Assembly (NCBI RefSeq): GCF_012927205.1
Contig: NZ_JABBGC010000001.1
Coordinates: forward strand, 3,658,810 to 3,722,809
DNA: 64,000 bases
Source: Chitinophaga fulva
Lineage (GTDB): Bacteria > Bacteroidota > Bacteroidia > Chitinophagales > Chitinophagaceae
Direction of reading: 5' to 3'
Shown: one piece after another, positions 41,518-50,990 of the stretch
Layout of the letters: each line of letters starts with the position of its first letter
Position numbering within the stretch: position 1 is the first letter of the stretch
The notes under the pieces: model-generated
The model's database searches: none
Told to the model about the DNA's origin: nothing
Seen by the model: only the letters and a program-made list of their open reading frames with translations
Program-made: the position numbers and the translations under genes

Positions 41518-43086
41518 TTATGGGCGGAACAACCGTTGTTTGGCTGCTTTAAATGCTTCAATATCTTTCCAGCTACCGGTATTAAGAATATCCTTTTTGC
41601 CGCAGGCCCCACGCCGCGCCACAGATACGCCCAGTTTTACGAAATCAAAATGGGAAAGCGTACGGGCATCACTGTTAATGACCAGTTTCACGCCTTTGGA
41701 GATGGCTTTGTGCACCAGCTCATCATTCAGGTCCAGCCGGTTGGGACGGGAATTGATTTCCAGCGCGGTGCCGGTCCGGGCGGCCGCATCAAACACCGCA
41801 TCCCAGTTCACCGGATATGGCGGCCGCGTACTGATCATCCTGCCACTGGGATGTCCGATGCAGTGAACATGTGGATGCTCGCAGGCCTTGATCAGCCTGT
41901 CGGTATTGTCCCTGGTGAAATCGGTATGAATGGAGGCTGTCACCCAGTCTGACTGTTCCAGGAGATCATTGGCTAATTCTGGTTCCCCGTTTTCCAGGAT
42001 GTCTGTTTCCAGGCCTTTTTTTACATAGTCGAATCCCATCAGGCCATTAATACGGTCTATTTCTGCTGCCTGTCTGTATACATCTACAGGGGGCAATACA
42101 TGGTTAGGCCGATTACCGGAAACATGATCAGTGATCACGATGTATTGGTAATGCGGAAAAGTATGCGACAGGTACCTGGCAATGGCTGCGATGCTTTCGG
42201 TACCATCGCTCCAGTCGGTATGGACCTGCATATCGCCTTTCAGCTGGTTGAAGGTGATCAGCGAGGGTATCTGATAAAATGATGCATAGGTCTGTTCATC
42301 ATAATCTTCCCGTAGTTCAGGTTCCAGGTAATCGATACCCAGTTGCCGGAAGATATCTGTTTCCTGTTCACCGGCCACATATTCCCCGGTTTGACTGGCG
42401 GTCAGCCCCAGTGGCCCGAAGCGGAAACCTTTATCACCGGCCAGTTTTTCCAGGTATTGATTGTACGGCACGGAGCCGGTATAGTACAATAAACTGGCGC
42501 CGTAATGTTTATGGGTGGCCAGCCGGATGTCCGCCTGTAAATGGTTACGCAGGATTACGCAGAAGTGATGTGGCCCGGTGGCGACAATACTTTCCGTTTG
42601 CGGCATCCGGGAAATTTTGTACAGCAATTTCCTTCTGTCGGCTTCGGTAGATTGTATCAGAATATCGATGTCTCCGACGGTGTCTTTGCATCGTCGCAGG
42701 CTGCCGGCGAGCGCTACTTTTTCCACTTCCGGAAACAGGGAGAGGATGCGCAGTAATTCCTGTCCGGCAAAACGAGCGTCCCATAGTGGTACACGGGTAT
42801 CGTCTGTTTTATACAATTTGAAGGCACGCTTGATATTTTTGATTTGCACCGCTGTGATGCCCGGCACTGTTTCCAACAGCCCGTTGCTGGCAGCCGCCAC
42901 CAGTTCCCGGATACTGTTAATGTTCAGCTTTTCCTGTATCGCCTGCACTTCCTGTGCAGTAATATCTTTCACATGGCCCAAAGGCGCCAGCGAAGCCGGA
43001 ATAGACGGACTGTTTTTACCTCGACGTTTCATATGGCCCGCTTTTTTGATACTGCTAATGTAGGATGATTCGCAGGCCTGGGACAT
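41518..43086 (-). CDS. PolX-type DNA polymerase beta with PHP domain
   Basis: This 522-aa protein (ATG 43086; another ATG at 43032) shows helix-hairpin-helix repeats (TAQEVQAIQEKLNINSIREL, LETVPGITAVQIKNIKRAF), the polymerase-beta-type nucleotidyltransferase site GSLRRCKDTVGDIDILI, and a C-terminal PHP phosphoesterase domain (GDMQVHTDWSDGT, VITDHVSGN, GHPSGRM, INSDARTL). This is the bacterial PolX architecture used in base excision repair; it is slightly shorter than the usual 570 aa, the N-terminus being the missing part. PHP gives 3'-5' exonuclease activity in known PolX enzymes. Confidence 0.9.
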   Translation of the reverse strand: MSQACESSYISSIKKAGHMKRRGKNSPSIPASLAPLGHVKDITAQEVQAIQEKLNINSIRELVAAASNGLLETVPGITAVQIKNIKRAFKLYKTDDTRVPLWDARFAGQELLRILSLFPEVEKVALAGSLRRCKDTVGDIDILIQSTEADRRKLLYKISRMPQTESIVATGPHHFCVILRNHLQADIRLATHKHYGASLLYYTGSVPYNQYLEKLAGDKGFRFGPLGLTASQTGEYVAGEQETDIFRQLGIDYLEPELREDYDEQTYASFYQIPSLITFNQLKGDMQVHTDWSDGTESIAAIARYLSHTFPHYQYIVITDHVSGNRPNHVLPPVDVYRQAAEIDRINGLMGFDYVKKGLETDILENGEPELANDLLEQSDWVTASIHTDFTRDNTDRLIKACEHPHVHCIGHPSGRMISTRPPYPVNWDAVFDAAARTGTALEINSRPNRLDLNDELVHKAISKGVKLVINSDARTLSHFDFVKLGVSVARRGACGKKDILNTGSWKDIEAFKAAKQRLFRP

Positions 43087-43185
43087 GATGGATGTTAACC
43101 CTGGTCCTGATTATCGTCAGGATAACATACAACTGATTGCCGTCAGTATTTGTTATGAGTTCGGATCATCTTAATAACATACCAC

Positions 43186-44214
43186 ATGAAACAGGCCGGA
43201 AAATGGATGGCAGGCATATTGGTGTTGGTCATACTAGGGTGGGTGCTGTGGAAATCCTTTCGCCGCCCGAAGGAAGAACGCCCGTTGACAAAAGAAATAA
43301 CCGCCGTTCCCAACAAGCGGGAGACAGGCGGAGCTGTATTGGATACGGCAGCCTATCAACAAAAAATGCTTCGCTTGCTGCATGACTCTGCTGCTACAGC
43401 CTGGCCTTATCAGCGTGATTATCCGCTTCCTGGGGCTTTGTTGCCCTTTCATCGGGTAGTAGCTTACTATGGAAACTTTTATACGCCCCGGCTGGGCGTG
43501 CTGGGCACGGTGCCTGTAGATTCCATGCTGGCACAACTGGCAGCTGCAGCTGCCATGTGGCAGGCGGCGGATACGTCCACACCAGTGCTGCAGGCTTTTC
43601 ATTACATCGCTGTTACTGCGCAGCGTAATCCCGGCAAGGATGGTAAATACCGGATGCGTATGCCAGAATCCGCGATCAACAAAGCGTTGGAGCTGGCAAC
43701 CCGCGCACATGCGCTCGTTTTCCTGGATATACAGCCGGGGCACAGCAAGTTGCAGGAGGAGCTGCCGCTGCTGGAAAAATACCTGGTCCGGCCGGAGGTG
43801 CACCTGGGCATTGACCCGGAATATTCCATGAAGCATGGTCAGCCTCCCTGTACCGTTATCGGTACAATGGACGCGGAAGATATTAACTACGCCAGCTCCT
43901 GGCTGGCCGACCTGGTGAAACAACACCGGCTGCCACCCAAAATACTGGTGGTGCACCGCTTTACGCGGGGCATGGTGACCAACTACAAAAATATCCGCCT
44001 GCATCCGGAAGTACAACTGGTGATGGACATGGATGGCTTTGGCAGCGTGACTAAGAAGAAAAATACTTACCGGACCTGGATCGCTCACCAGCCGGTGCAG
44101 TTCACCGGGTTTAAATTGTTTTATCAGGTAGATATCGCTACCGGCGGCCACCTGATGGGGCCTGATGAAGTGCTGGCTCTGTTCCCCCGTCCGGTTTACA
44201 TTCAATACCAATAA
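43186..44214 (+). CDS. Hypothetical membrane-anchored protein, possible TIM-barrel-like enzyme
   Basis: This 342-aa protein has one N-terminal membrane anchor (WMAGILVLVILGWVLWKSF) and a large extracytoplasmic domain. Segments such as RVVAYYGNFYTPRLGVLGTV, ALVFLDIQPGHSKLQ, HLGIDPEYSMKHGQPP, PPKILVVHRFTRGMV and VQLVMDMDGFGSV alternate hydrophobic strands with Asp/Glu/His loops in a TIM-barrel-like pattern. It is 2 bp upstream of a polysaccharide deacetylase, suggesting a role in cell-wall or glycan handling. No named family is recognised. Confidence 0.75.
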   Translation: MKQAGKWMAGILVLVILGWVLWKSFRRPKEERPLTKEITAVPNKRETGGAVLDTAAYQQKMLRLLHDSAATAWPYQRDYPLPGALLPFHRVVAYYGNFYTPRLGVLGTVPVDSMLAQLAAAAAMWQAADTSTPVLQAFHYIAVTAQRNPGKDGKYRMRMPESAINKALELATRAHALVFLDIQPGHSKLQEELPLLEKYLVRPEVHLGIDPEYSMKHGQPPCTVIGTMDAEDINYASSWLADLVKQHRLPPKILVVHRFTRGMVTNYKNIRLHPEVQLVMDMDGFGSVTKKKNTYRTWIAHQPVQFTGFKLFYQVDIATGGHLMGPDEVLALFPRPVYIQYQ

Positions 44215-44216
44215 CC

Positions 44217-44936
44217 ATGAAACGGCTCATTGTCTTTTGGTGCTGTTGCCTGTCGCTGACAACCACCGCCCAGCAGTTGCCCGTATTGTGTTACCACAAT
44301 ATCACCACTGCGGGGCAGCATAAGAACGATTTGTTGCATATTGACCGCAACCAGTTTGAAAGGCAACTCAAAACACTTGCCGACAGCGGTTACCATACCA
44401 TCCTGCCAGATGAACTGGTGGCGCTGATGCAGCAGCATAAACCATTTCCACCACATGCCTGTATCATCACCTTCGATGATTCCCATGATGTGCATTATTC
44501 GGTAGCGGCGCCATTATTACAGCAGTACCATTTTAAAGGCGTGTTTTTTGTGATGACGGTTACGTTGAACAAACCGCGTTATCTGTCGGCTGCCAATGTG
44601 AAAGCGTTGGCCGATGAAGGACATGTGGTGGCCAGTCATACCTGGGACCATCCTTTTCCGGACGGATACAAGGACTGGAACAAGGAGCTGGTGGAGCCAA
44701 GGCGGCAGCTGGAGAAAATCACAGGCCGGCCGGTATGGTATTTCGCTTATCCTTTCGGCGCGTACAACGACAGTATTATCATGCATGTGAAGCAGGCCGG
44801 TTATAAAGCGGCTTTTCAGCTCAACCGCCCGCCATCAGCAGGGAAGGAGCTGTATACCCTTCGGCGCCTGATGGTTGACGGCCGTTGGTCCGGTGCACAG
44901 CTGCTGCGAGAAATGGCCTTGTATGGAACACAATAA
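44217..44936 (+). CDS. Polysaccharide deacetylase (NodB/CE4-like)
   Basis: The 239-aa secreted protein has a signal peptide (MKRLIVFWCCCLSLTTTAQQ) and the NodB landmarks: IITFDDSHD (usually TFDDG), SHTWDHP with metal-binding His residues, and WYFAYPFGAYNDS. It should remove N-acetyl or O-acetyl groups from a cell-wall or exported polysaccharide. The gene lies between the membrane-anchored protein and the alcohol dehydrogenase, with the next start (TAAATG) overlapping its stop region. Confidence 0.9.
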   Translation: MKRLIVFWCCCLSLTTTAQQLPVLCYHNITTAGQHKNDLLHIDRNQFERQLKTLADSGYHTILPDELVALMQQHKPFPPHACIITFDDSHDVHYSVAAPLLQQYHFKGVFFVMTVTLNKPRYLSAANVKALADEGHVVASHTWDHPFPDGYKDWNKELVEPRRQLEKITGRPVWYFAYPFGAYNDSIIMHVKQAGYKAAFQLNRPPSAGKELYTLRRLMVDGRWSGAQLLREMALYGTQ

Positions 44937-45956
44937 ATGTTTTGTATGACGAACAACATCCCTTCCACCATGCGAGCCATGGTCATGGAAAAGAAAGGAC
45001 AGCCGCTCATGCTGCAAACGGTGCCGGTGCCTGCGCCCGCAACAGGACAGGTATTGATGAAAGTGATCGCCTGCGGAGTATGCAGAACAGACCTGCATAT
45101 CATCGACGGTGAATTGCCGGCGCCGGCTTTGCCGTTGATACCGGGACACGAGATCGTTGGCGAAGTGGTCGCTGTGGGAGATGGGGTCACCACATTATCA
45201 CCAGGAGAAAAGGTGGGCGTGCCGTGGCTGGCCTATACCTGCGGGCATTGCAAATATTGTTCGATGGACCAGGAGAACCTGTGTGAGCATGCGCTTTTTA
45301 CCGGATATAGCGTCAATGGCGGTTATGCTGACTACGTACTGGCGCTCGCAGCTTATTGTTTACATATACCGGAAAACTACGTTCATCCCGGCGGGGCGCC
45401 GCTGATGTGCGCTGGCCTGATTGGGTATCGTTCCTGGCGGATGTTGCCGGAGCATGCGCAGCATATCGGGCTGTATGGTTTTGGTGCGGCGGCGCATATC
45501 CTGGTGCAGATAGCACAGTACCATTACAAATCCATTTATGCCTTCATCCGTCCGGATGATACATCAGGAGAGAGTTTCGCGCTGAAGATGGGCGCGGCCT
45601 GGGCCGGCAGTTCGCTGGATGCACCGCCGGCATTGCTGGATGCTGCCATCATTTTTGCACCGGATGGTTCGCTGGTACCACAGGCGCTTTCGCAGGTAGA
45701 CAAGGGTGGTGTGGTGGTATGCGGCGGTATTCACATGAGTGACATCCCCGGATTTCCTTATCGCCTGTTGTGGGAAGAGCGTTCGATTCGTTCCGTGGCC
45801 AATCTCACACGTAAAGATGGTGAATTGCTGATGAAGGTCATCCAGCAGGTGCCGGTGGCCACTATTGTACAAACCTATCCGCTGGAGCAGGCCAACGAGG
45901 CATTGCAGGCGTTGCGGCGGGGAGAGATAAAAGGTGCTGCTGTGCTGGTGATGTAA
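44937..45956 (+). CDS. Zinc-dependent alcohol dehydrogenase
   Basis: The 339-aa medium-chain dehydrogenase shows the catalytic zinc site (GVCRTDLHI, LIPGHEIVGEV), the structural zinc loop with four Cys (CGHCKYCSMDQENLCEH) and a Rossmann segment (IGLYGFGAAAHILVQIAQYH). It resembles the single-subunit zinc-binding alcohol dehydrogenase family (AdhA-like). Its start ATG follows the deacetylase stop directly, so the three genes at 43186-45956 form one operon. The physiological alcohol or aldehyde is unknown. Confidence 0.93.
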   Translation: MFCMTNNIPSTMRAMVMEKKGQPLMLQTVPVPAPATGQVLMKVIACGVCRTDLHIIDGELPAPALPLIPGHEIVGEVVAVGDGVTTLSPGEKVGVPWLAYTCGHCKYCSMDQENLCEHALFTGYSVNGGYADYVLALAAYCLHIPENYVHPGGAPLMCAGLIGYRSWRMLPEHAQHIGLYGFGAAAHILVQIAQYHYKSIYAFIRPDDTSGESFALKMGAAWAGSSLDAPPALLDAAIIFAPDGSLVPQALSQVDKGGVVVCGGIHMSDIPGFPYRLLWEERSIRSVANLTRKDGELLMKVIQQVPVATIVQTYPLEQANEALQALRRGEIKGAAVLVM

Positions 45957-45962
45957 CGGTGT

Positions 45963-46415
45963 TTACGTCAGCAGGGTGGTAGGAGGGGTGTTGTTTTCTG
46001 TAGGTGGCTCATCCTGCATGTTATGATTATCACCCGGTAGTTGTTTTTTTATTTTTTCTTTGAGATGATGTACCCGCTGTTGTAGTTCGTTAAACTCCTT
46101 TTCCACGGATGTTTTGAAGGATTCCCATTTTTCATCAGCTACTTTTGTTTCTTCCTTTACTTTTTGCCGCAGTTTAGCTTCATGTTTTTTGATGGCAGCC
46201 TTTTCTTTTTTATAGTCCGCCACGGCGTCTTTTTTCAGGCGGGCGGCATCGTTTTCCATTTTTTCCTGCTCCCTGTCCAGTGAGTCGAGGCTGGCCCTGG
46301 TGTTTTCCTTGAGGTGCCGTATCGCTGTGGCGGCCTTACTTTCCTGTTGCCGCGCTTGTAAGGAGGCAGGGACAAATATCAACGGAAACACGAGTAATAA
46401 CTGTAGTACGCGCAT
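45963..46415 (-). CDS. Secreted coiled-coil protein of unknown function
   Basis: This 150-aa protein has a signal peptide (MRVLQLLLVFPLIFVPASLQ) and a long Lys/Glu-rich coiled coil (residues 30-125, for example EKMENDAARLKKDAVADYKK), followed by a Pro/Thr/Asn-rich tail. It is periplasmic. Its stop is 6 bp from the convergent alcohol dehydrogenase stop. No family is recognised. Confidence 0.75.
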   Translation of the reverse strand: MRVLQLLLVFPLIFVPASLQARQQESKAATAIRHLKENTRASLDSLDREQEKMENDAARLKKDAVADYKKEKAAIKKHEAKLRQKVKEETKVADEKWESFKTSVEKEFNELQQRVHHLKEKIKKQLPGDNHNMQDEPPTENNTPPTTLLT

Positions 46416-46499
46416 GAGGTTATTGTTTGCGGGTGATGCAATATCGTTGCACCATAATAACAGGTATAGGTCCGCGAATGTTATAAAGGTTGAGACAGT

Positions 46500-47390
46500 T
46501 TATTGACCGGTTTTCTCCACATGCTGGAAATAGCTATTGAGATATTCACTGGGAGATTTACCGGTAACGGATTTAAACACCCGGTTGAAATTGGTGATGC
46601 TGTTGAACCCACTGGTGTAGGCTACGGTAGCAATATTATCATAATTCCCGTCCGTCAGTTTTTTGCAGGCTTCATTGATACGTACTTCATTCAGGAAAGA
46701 GACGAAAGTATGCAGGGTATGTTTTTTAAAGAAGCGGCAGAAAGCGTGCGGTGTCATGTGTACCTGACTGGCAGCGTCTTCCAGCGTGATAGGGTGTTCG
46801 TAGTTGTGCATGATGTAGTTGTAGATGTTCCCGATACGGATACCATCATGATCGCTGACAGTCACCTTTTTATTGACCGCTGCCAATGGGCTAATATCCG
46901 GGTATCCGGAGAGCAGCCGGAGTAGTTCCACAAAATGCATCAGTTGTTCAGGGCCACTGCTGTTGGCGATACGGAGCATTTGCGCCGAGATGTCGGGCGT
47001 TTGCAGTGAAGGTACCTTAAACCCGCACTGTTGTTGCAGTACAAAGTTCTTCAACGGTTTCATTTCCGGGAGGTTGAACAGCGCCGACAGGTTGCCGTCA
47101 GGATTAAAGAAGATGACCAGCGCCATGATCTTCTTACGGCTCCTGGGGGCAAAGTAGGAAGGATCGCTTTTATAGATATGTGGCTGATTGGCTCCCAGCC
47201 AGAAGATATCATTAGGCCGGAAAGCATGCATGTTATTGTCAGCCACGAGCGTGCCTTCCCCCTGTTGTACCCATGTAAGCTGTACTTCCTGGTGCCGGTG
47301 CAGATGCGGGTAAAAGTAAGGCAACACATCTCTCTGCACAATGATAGTTTTATCTAGCGGTACAGGTACGGTAAACTGTAAGACTTTCAT
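46500..47390 (-). CDS. AraC-family regulator of the hydroxyproline operon
   Basis: The 296-aa protein has an N-terminal cupin-type ligand domain (PYFYPHLHRHQEVQLTWVQQ, AFRPNDIFWLGANQPHIYK) and a C-terminal AraC HTH pair (ITLEDAASQVHMTPHAFCRF, YTSGFNSITNFNRVFKSVTG). It is divergent from the catabolic operon at 47589-52241, so it probably activates it in response to hydroxyproline or a breakdown product. Two AACTGGTTAA direct repeats in the intergenic region are candidate binding sites. Confidence 0.92.
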   Translation of the reverse strand: MKVLQFTVPVPLDKTIIVQRDVLPYFYPHLHRHQEVQLTWVQQGEGTLVADNNMHAFRPNDIFWLGANQPHIYKSDPSYFAPRSRKKIMALVIFFNPDGNLSALFNLPEMKPLKNFVLQQQCGFKVPSLQTPDISAQMLRIANSSGPEQLMHFVELLRLLSGYPDISPLAAVNKKVTVSDHDGIRIGNIYNYIMHNYEHPITLEDAASQVHMTPHAFCRFFKKHTLHTFVSFLNEVRINEACKKLTDGNYDNIATVAYTSGFNSITNFNRVFKSVTGKSPSEYLNSYFQHVEKTGQ

Positions 47391-47430
47391 AATTACTGCC
47401 GGTTGTTCTTGGATGGGTCAATATTACGAA

Positions 47431-47514
47431 TATTAACCGTATTGTAACCTTAGGTAGGTTGAACTGGTTAAAAAACGGTAAGGTATCCCTGTTTTTTTCA
47501 AAACTGGTTAATAT
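47431..47514. promoter_or_regulatory. Candidate AraC operator repeats
   Basis: AACTGGTTAA occurs at 47462-47471 and again at 47502-47511, 40 bp apart, and a reversed related half-site (ATTAACCGT) lies at 47432-47440. Paired direct repeats about four helical turns apart are typical of AraC-type activators. Confidence 0.55.
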
Positions 47515-47588
47515 CGGGTTATAATTGATTACAATCGGGAAAGCCAACTGAGGGTGTCATGAATACTTTTGGGAAAAAAAAGAATATC

Positions 47589-48503
47589 ATGTCTATCGAA
47601 TGGAAAGGCGTATTTCCCGCCATCACTACCAAATTCACTGCAGCCGACGAACTGGACCTGCCTTTGTTTGACAAAAACCTCCAGGCCCAGCTGGCAGCTG
47701 GTATTGATGGTATCATCCTGGGCGGATCGCTCGGTGAGGCCAGCACACTGACCACCGCAGAAAAAGAAACCCTGACGAAGTTCACCGTAGAGAAAGTAGC
47801 CGGTAAAATCCCCGTGGTAGTCAACATCGCTGAAGGCGCAACCCGCGACGCGATACAACAGGCCGCGCTGGTAAAGAAATGGGGTGCTTCCGGTATTATG
47901 TTGCTGCCGCCCATGCGTTATAAAAGCGATGAACGTGAAACAGCCACCTGGTTCAAAACGATTGCCGCCTCCACTGACCTGCCGGTAATGGTATATAACA
48001 ATCCTGTTGATTATAAGATAGAAGTCACCCTGGATATCTTCGACCAGTTACAGGAACTGCCTAATATCCAGGCTGTTAAAGAATCCACCCGCGACGTGTC
48101 GAACGTTACCCGTATGATCAACCGTTTTGGTGACCGTTTTAAAATATTATGCGGCCTTGATACGTTGGCACTCGAAGAAATGGTGCTGGGCGCTCATGGC
48201 TGGGTAGGCGGACTGGTAGATGCTTTCCCTGCGGAGACAGTCGCCATACACCGGTTGATTAAAGCCGGCCGCGTTCAGGAAGCCGTGGAAATTTACCGTT
48301 GGTTCCTGCCTTTGCTGGAGCTGGACCTGTATCCTAAGTTGGTACAATTTATTAAATTGGCAGAAGCCGAAGTGGGACTGGGAAGCGAATATGTGCGTGC
48401 ACCGCGCCTGATACTCGAAGGAGCAGAAAGAGAAAGAGTGCTGCAGGTAATTCGCACTGCCGTAGCCCAACGCCCGGTTTTGCCTGATTACCTCTCTTTA
48501 TAA
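47589..48503 (+). CDS. DapA-family lyase, probable pyrroline-4-hydroxy-2-carboxylate deaminase
   Basis: I chose the ATG at 47589 (304 aa; MSIEWKGVFPAITTKF) over the ATG at 47559. The fold is dihydrodipicolinate synthase-like: GGSLGEASTLT, the Tyr in VMVYNNPVDYKI and the Schiff-base Lys164 in IQAVKEST. In hydroxyproline catabolism a DapA-family enzyme deaminates 1-pyrroline-4-hydroxy-2-carboxylate to alpha-ketoglutarate semialdehyde; the neighbours here encode the three other steps, which makes this role likely. Confidence 0.88.
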   Translation: MSIEWKGVFPAITTKFTAADELDLPLFDKNLQAQLAAGIDGIILGGSLGEASTLTTAEKETLTKFTVEKVAGKIPVVVNIAEGATRDAIQQAALVKKWGASGIMLLPPMRYKSDERETATWFKTIAASTDLPVMVYNNPVDYKIEVTLDIFDQLQELPNIQAVKESTRDVSNVTRMINRFGDRFKILCGLDTLALEEMVLGAHGWVGGLVDAFPAETVAIHRLIKAGRVQEAVEIYRWFLPLLELDLYPKLVQFIKLAEAEVGLGSEYVRAPRLILEGAERERVLQVIRTAVAQRPVLPDYLSL

Positions 48504-48512
48504 TTTCCATGT

Positions 48513-49937
48513 ATGCAGATAGATCAGATTATGCAGCAGGCTGCCACAGCCTACGAGCAATACAAAAATATTCCACCGTTACAACGTGCGGCTTTCCTCG
48601 AAACGATCGGGGCGGAGATCACGGCGCGGCGTGAGGCGCTGGTGAAAACGGCAGGCGAGGAGACCAACCTGCCCATGGCCAGGCTGAACGGAGAAATTGT
48701 ACGTACCACTACGCAGCTTCAGAAGTTTGCCGATCTCATAAAAGAAGGCAGCTGGGTAGAAGCGGTGATAGATACTACGCCCAACATCCGCCGGATGTTG
48801 CTACCGGTAGGGCCGGTAGTGGTTTTCGGCGCCAGCAATTTTCCTTTTGCCTTCTCTACTGCCGGTGGTGATACCGCCAGTGCGCTGGCTGCCGGCGCTA
48901 CGGTGGTGGTAAAAGGCCACCCTGCACATCCGCGCACTTCCCAACTGATGTTTGAAGCCATACAGGCAGCTATTATACAAAGCGGTATGCCCGCGTATAC
49001 CGTGCAGCATGTCACCGGCGATTATCATACCGGCAAAGCGCTGGTCGTTCATCCCTATACCTCAGGCGTTGGCTTTACCGGCTCTCTACAGGGCGGTAAA
49101 GCTCTCAGCGCCTATGCAGCGGAAAGGGAAACGCCCATCCCTGTTTTTGCAGAGATGAGCAGCGTAAACCCGGTGGTGTTCCTGCCACAGGCGTTGGAAA
49201 CACGTAGCGCTGAACTGGCCGAAATGTTTGCTACTTCGATCACGCTCGGGGCAGGACAGTTCTGCACCAATCCGGGCCTGCTGATAGGCCTGGAAAGCCC
49301 TGCCTTTACAGCGTTTCAGCAGCAACTGGGCACTGCGCTGGAAAAAACAGCGCCGCAGAAAATGTTGCACCCGGGTATTCACAGCGCTTTCCTCGAAGGA
49401 CGCAGCCGTGTGCTGGCCAGTCAGGAGGTGACGCTGTCACCCGCACCGGTACTGGATTTTGATGCCAGCGCCGTACGCCCTTCGCTGGCCATCACTTCCG
49501 GCGCGGCCATACTGGCCAACCCTGCACTGAAAGAGGAAGTGTTTGGTCCACATGCCCTGGTGGTTGCATGCAAAGACAAAACCGAGCTGCTGGCTTTGCT
49601 CAGAAGCCTTAAAGGACAACTGACCACCAGCGTGATGGCCACCGAAGAAGATCTCTCCCAATGGAAGGAAGTAGTCGACGTACAAGTCACCCTCGCCGGC
49701 CGTATCATCCTGAATGGAGCCCCTACGGGGGTGGAAGTATGTGCAGCCATGGTACATGGCGGCCCATATCCTGCCACCACCGACGCACGTTTCACGTCTG
49801 TAGGTACCGCCGCTATCCGGCGCTGGGTAAGGCCTGTATGCTTCCAGCAGTTCCCGGACACACTGTTGCCCGATGAGCTGAAAACGGCTAATCCGCGTGG
49901 TATATGGCGACTGGTCGATAATCAGTTTACCCGTTAA
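48513..49937 (+). CDS. Alpha-ketoglutarate semialdehyde dehydrogenase (NADP+)
   Basis: The 474-aa aldehyde dehydrogenase carries the catalytic Cys251 in GAGQFCTNPG and the general-base region EMSSVNPV; the N-terminus (QAATAYEQYKNIPPLQRAAF) matches the 2,5-dioxovalerate dehydrogenase group. It converts alpha-ketoglutarate semialdehyde to 2-oxoglutarate, the last step of hydroxyproline degradation. The gene is 9 bp after the deaminase and 43 bp before the epimerase. Confidence 0.93.
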   Translation: MQIDQIMQQAATAYEQYKNIPPLQRAAFLETIGAEITARREALVKTAGEETNLPMARLNGEIVRTTTQLQKFADLIKEGSWVEAVIDTTPNIRRMLLPVGPVVVFGASNFPFAFSTAGGDTASALAAGATVVVKGHPAHPRTSQLMFEAIQAAIIQSGMPAYTVQHVTGDYHTGKALVVHPYTSGVGFTGSLQGGKALSAYAAERETPIPVFAEMSSVNPVVFLPQALETRSAELAEMFATSITLGAGQFCTNPGLLIGLESPAFTAFQQQLGTALEKTAPQKMLHPGIHSAFLEGRSRVLASQEVTLSPAPVLDFDASAVRPSLAITSGAAILANPALKEEVFGPHALVVACKDKTELLALLRSLKGQLTTSVMATEEDLSQWKEVVDVQVTLAGRIILNGAPTGVEVCAAMVHGGPYPATTDARFTSVGTAAIRRWVRPVCFQQFPDTLLPDELKTANPRGIWRLVDNQFTR

Positions 49938-49980
49938 CGTTAGGCTTCCACCATTTTATTAACCAACAAATACATCCACC

Positions 49981-50982
49981 GTGAAGCATACATTTTTCTG
50001 CATCGATGCACATACCTGCGGTAATCCGGTAAGACTGGTGGCCGGCGGCGGCCCCGTCCTGAAAGGCAGCAATATGAGCGAAAAAAGGGACCATTTTCTC
50101 CGGGAATATGATTGGATAAGGAAAGGCCTGATGTTTGAACCCCGCGGGCATGACATGATGAGCGGCAGTATCCTTTATCCGCCACATGATCCGGCCAACG
50201 ATGTGGCGGTGCTCTTTATCGAAACCAGCGGCTGCCTGCCTATGTGCGGCCACGGTACTATCGGTACCATCACCATCGCCATTGAAGAAGGACTGATCAA
50301 CCCGCAGACACGCGGCAGGGTGAGAATGGAAACACCCGCAGGACTGGTCGAAGTAAAATACCAACAGCAGGGCAACAAGGTGAAAAGCGTTAAGCTCACC
50401 AACGTACCGTCTTACCTGGCTGCTACCGGCATCGTGGTGGACTGCCCCGATCTGGGACCACTCACCGTAGATGTGGCTTATGGCGGCAACTTCTATGCTA
50501 TTGTAGATGTACAGGAACGTTTCCCCGGACTGGAACATTTCACGGCCTCCCAGCTCATCGGATGGGCCAGGGAATTACGCAGACGGATAAACGAAAATCG
50601 CAGCTTCGTACACCCAGACAATCCGAATATCAATGGCTGCTCCCATGTATTGTGGACCGGCGCAGTATTGGACTCCACTTCTACCGCACGTAATGCTGTG
50701 TTCTACGGGGACAAGGCGATCGACCGCTCTCCCTGTGGTACCGGCACTTCCGCCCGTATGGCGCAATGGTACGCTAAAGGCAAACTGAAAAGCGGCGATG
50801 CCTTTGTGCATGAAAGCATTATCGGCTCCCGCTTCACCGGCAGGATAGAGGAAGAAACAAACGTCGGCAACATGCCGGCCATCCGCCCCAGCATCGAAGG
50901 ATGGGCAAGGGTATATGGATACAACACTATTTCTATCGATCCGGAAGACGATCCTTATGCTTACGGATTACAGGTAATCTGA
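49981..50982 (+). CDS. 4-hydroxyproline 2-epimerase (proline racemase family)
   Basis: The 333-aa protein starts with GTG (MKHTFFCIDAHTCGNPVRLV) and has both catalytic Cys residues, Cys89 in LPMCGHGTIG and Cys252 in RSPCGTGTSA. The two-Cys arrangement marks an epimerase/racemase rather than the dehydratase variants of this family. It converts trans-4-hydroxy-L-proline to cis-4-hydroxy-D-proline, the entry step of the pathway. Its last 80 bp are also present in a longer frame of the next gene, but the oxidase start at 50991 avoids that overlap. Confidence 0.95.
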   Translation: MKHTFFCIDAHTCGNPVRLVAGGGPVLKGSNMSEKRDHFLREYDWIRKGLMFEPRGHDMMSGSILYPPHDPANDVAVLFIETSGCLPMCGHGTIGTITIAIEEGLINPQTRGRVRMETPAGLVEVKYQQQGNKVKSVKLTNVPSYLAATGIVVDCPDLGPLTVDVAYGGNFYAIVDVQERFPGLEHFTASQLIGWARELRRRINENRSFVHPDNPNINGCSHVLWTGAVLDSTSTARNAVFYGDKAIDRSPCGTGTSARMAQWYAKGKLKSGDAFVHESIIGSRFTGRIEEETNVGNMPAIRPSIEGWARVYGYNTISIDPEDDPYAYGLQVI

Positions 50983-50990
50983 TACAGACT

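Noticed and set aside
42535..42560. Tandem TTACGCAG words inside the PolX gene, similar to half of the 27741 palindrome
   Set aside because: They are within conserved coding sequence and not dyad-symmetric, so a coincidence of codons is more likely than an operator.
43234..44211. - strand frame (325 codons) opposite the 43186 gene
   Set aside because: The + strand frame fits tightly with the downstream deacetylase start and has a membrane anchor; the reverse frame lacks motifs.
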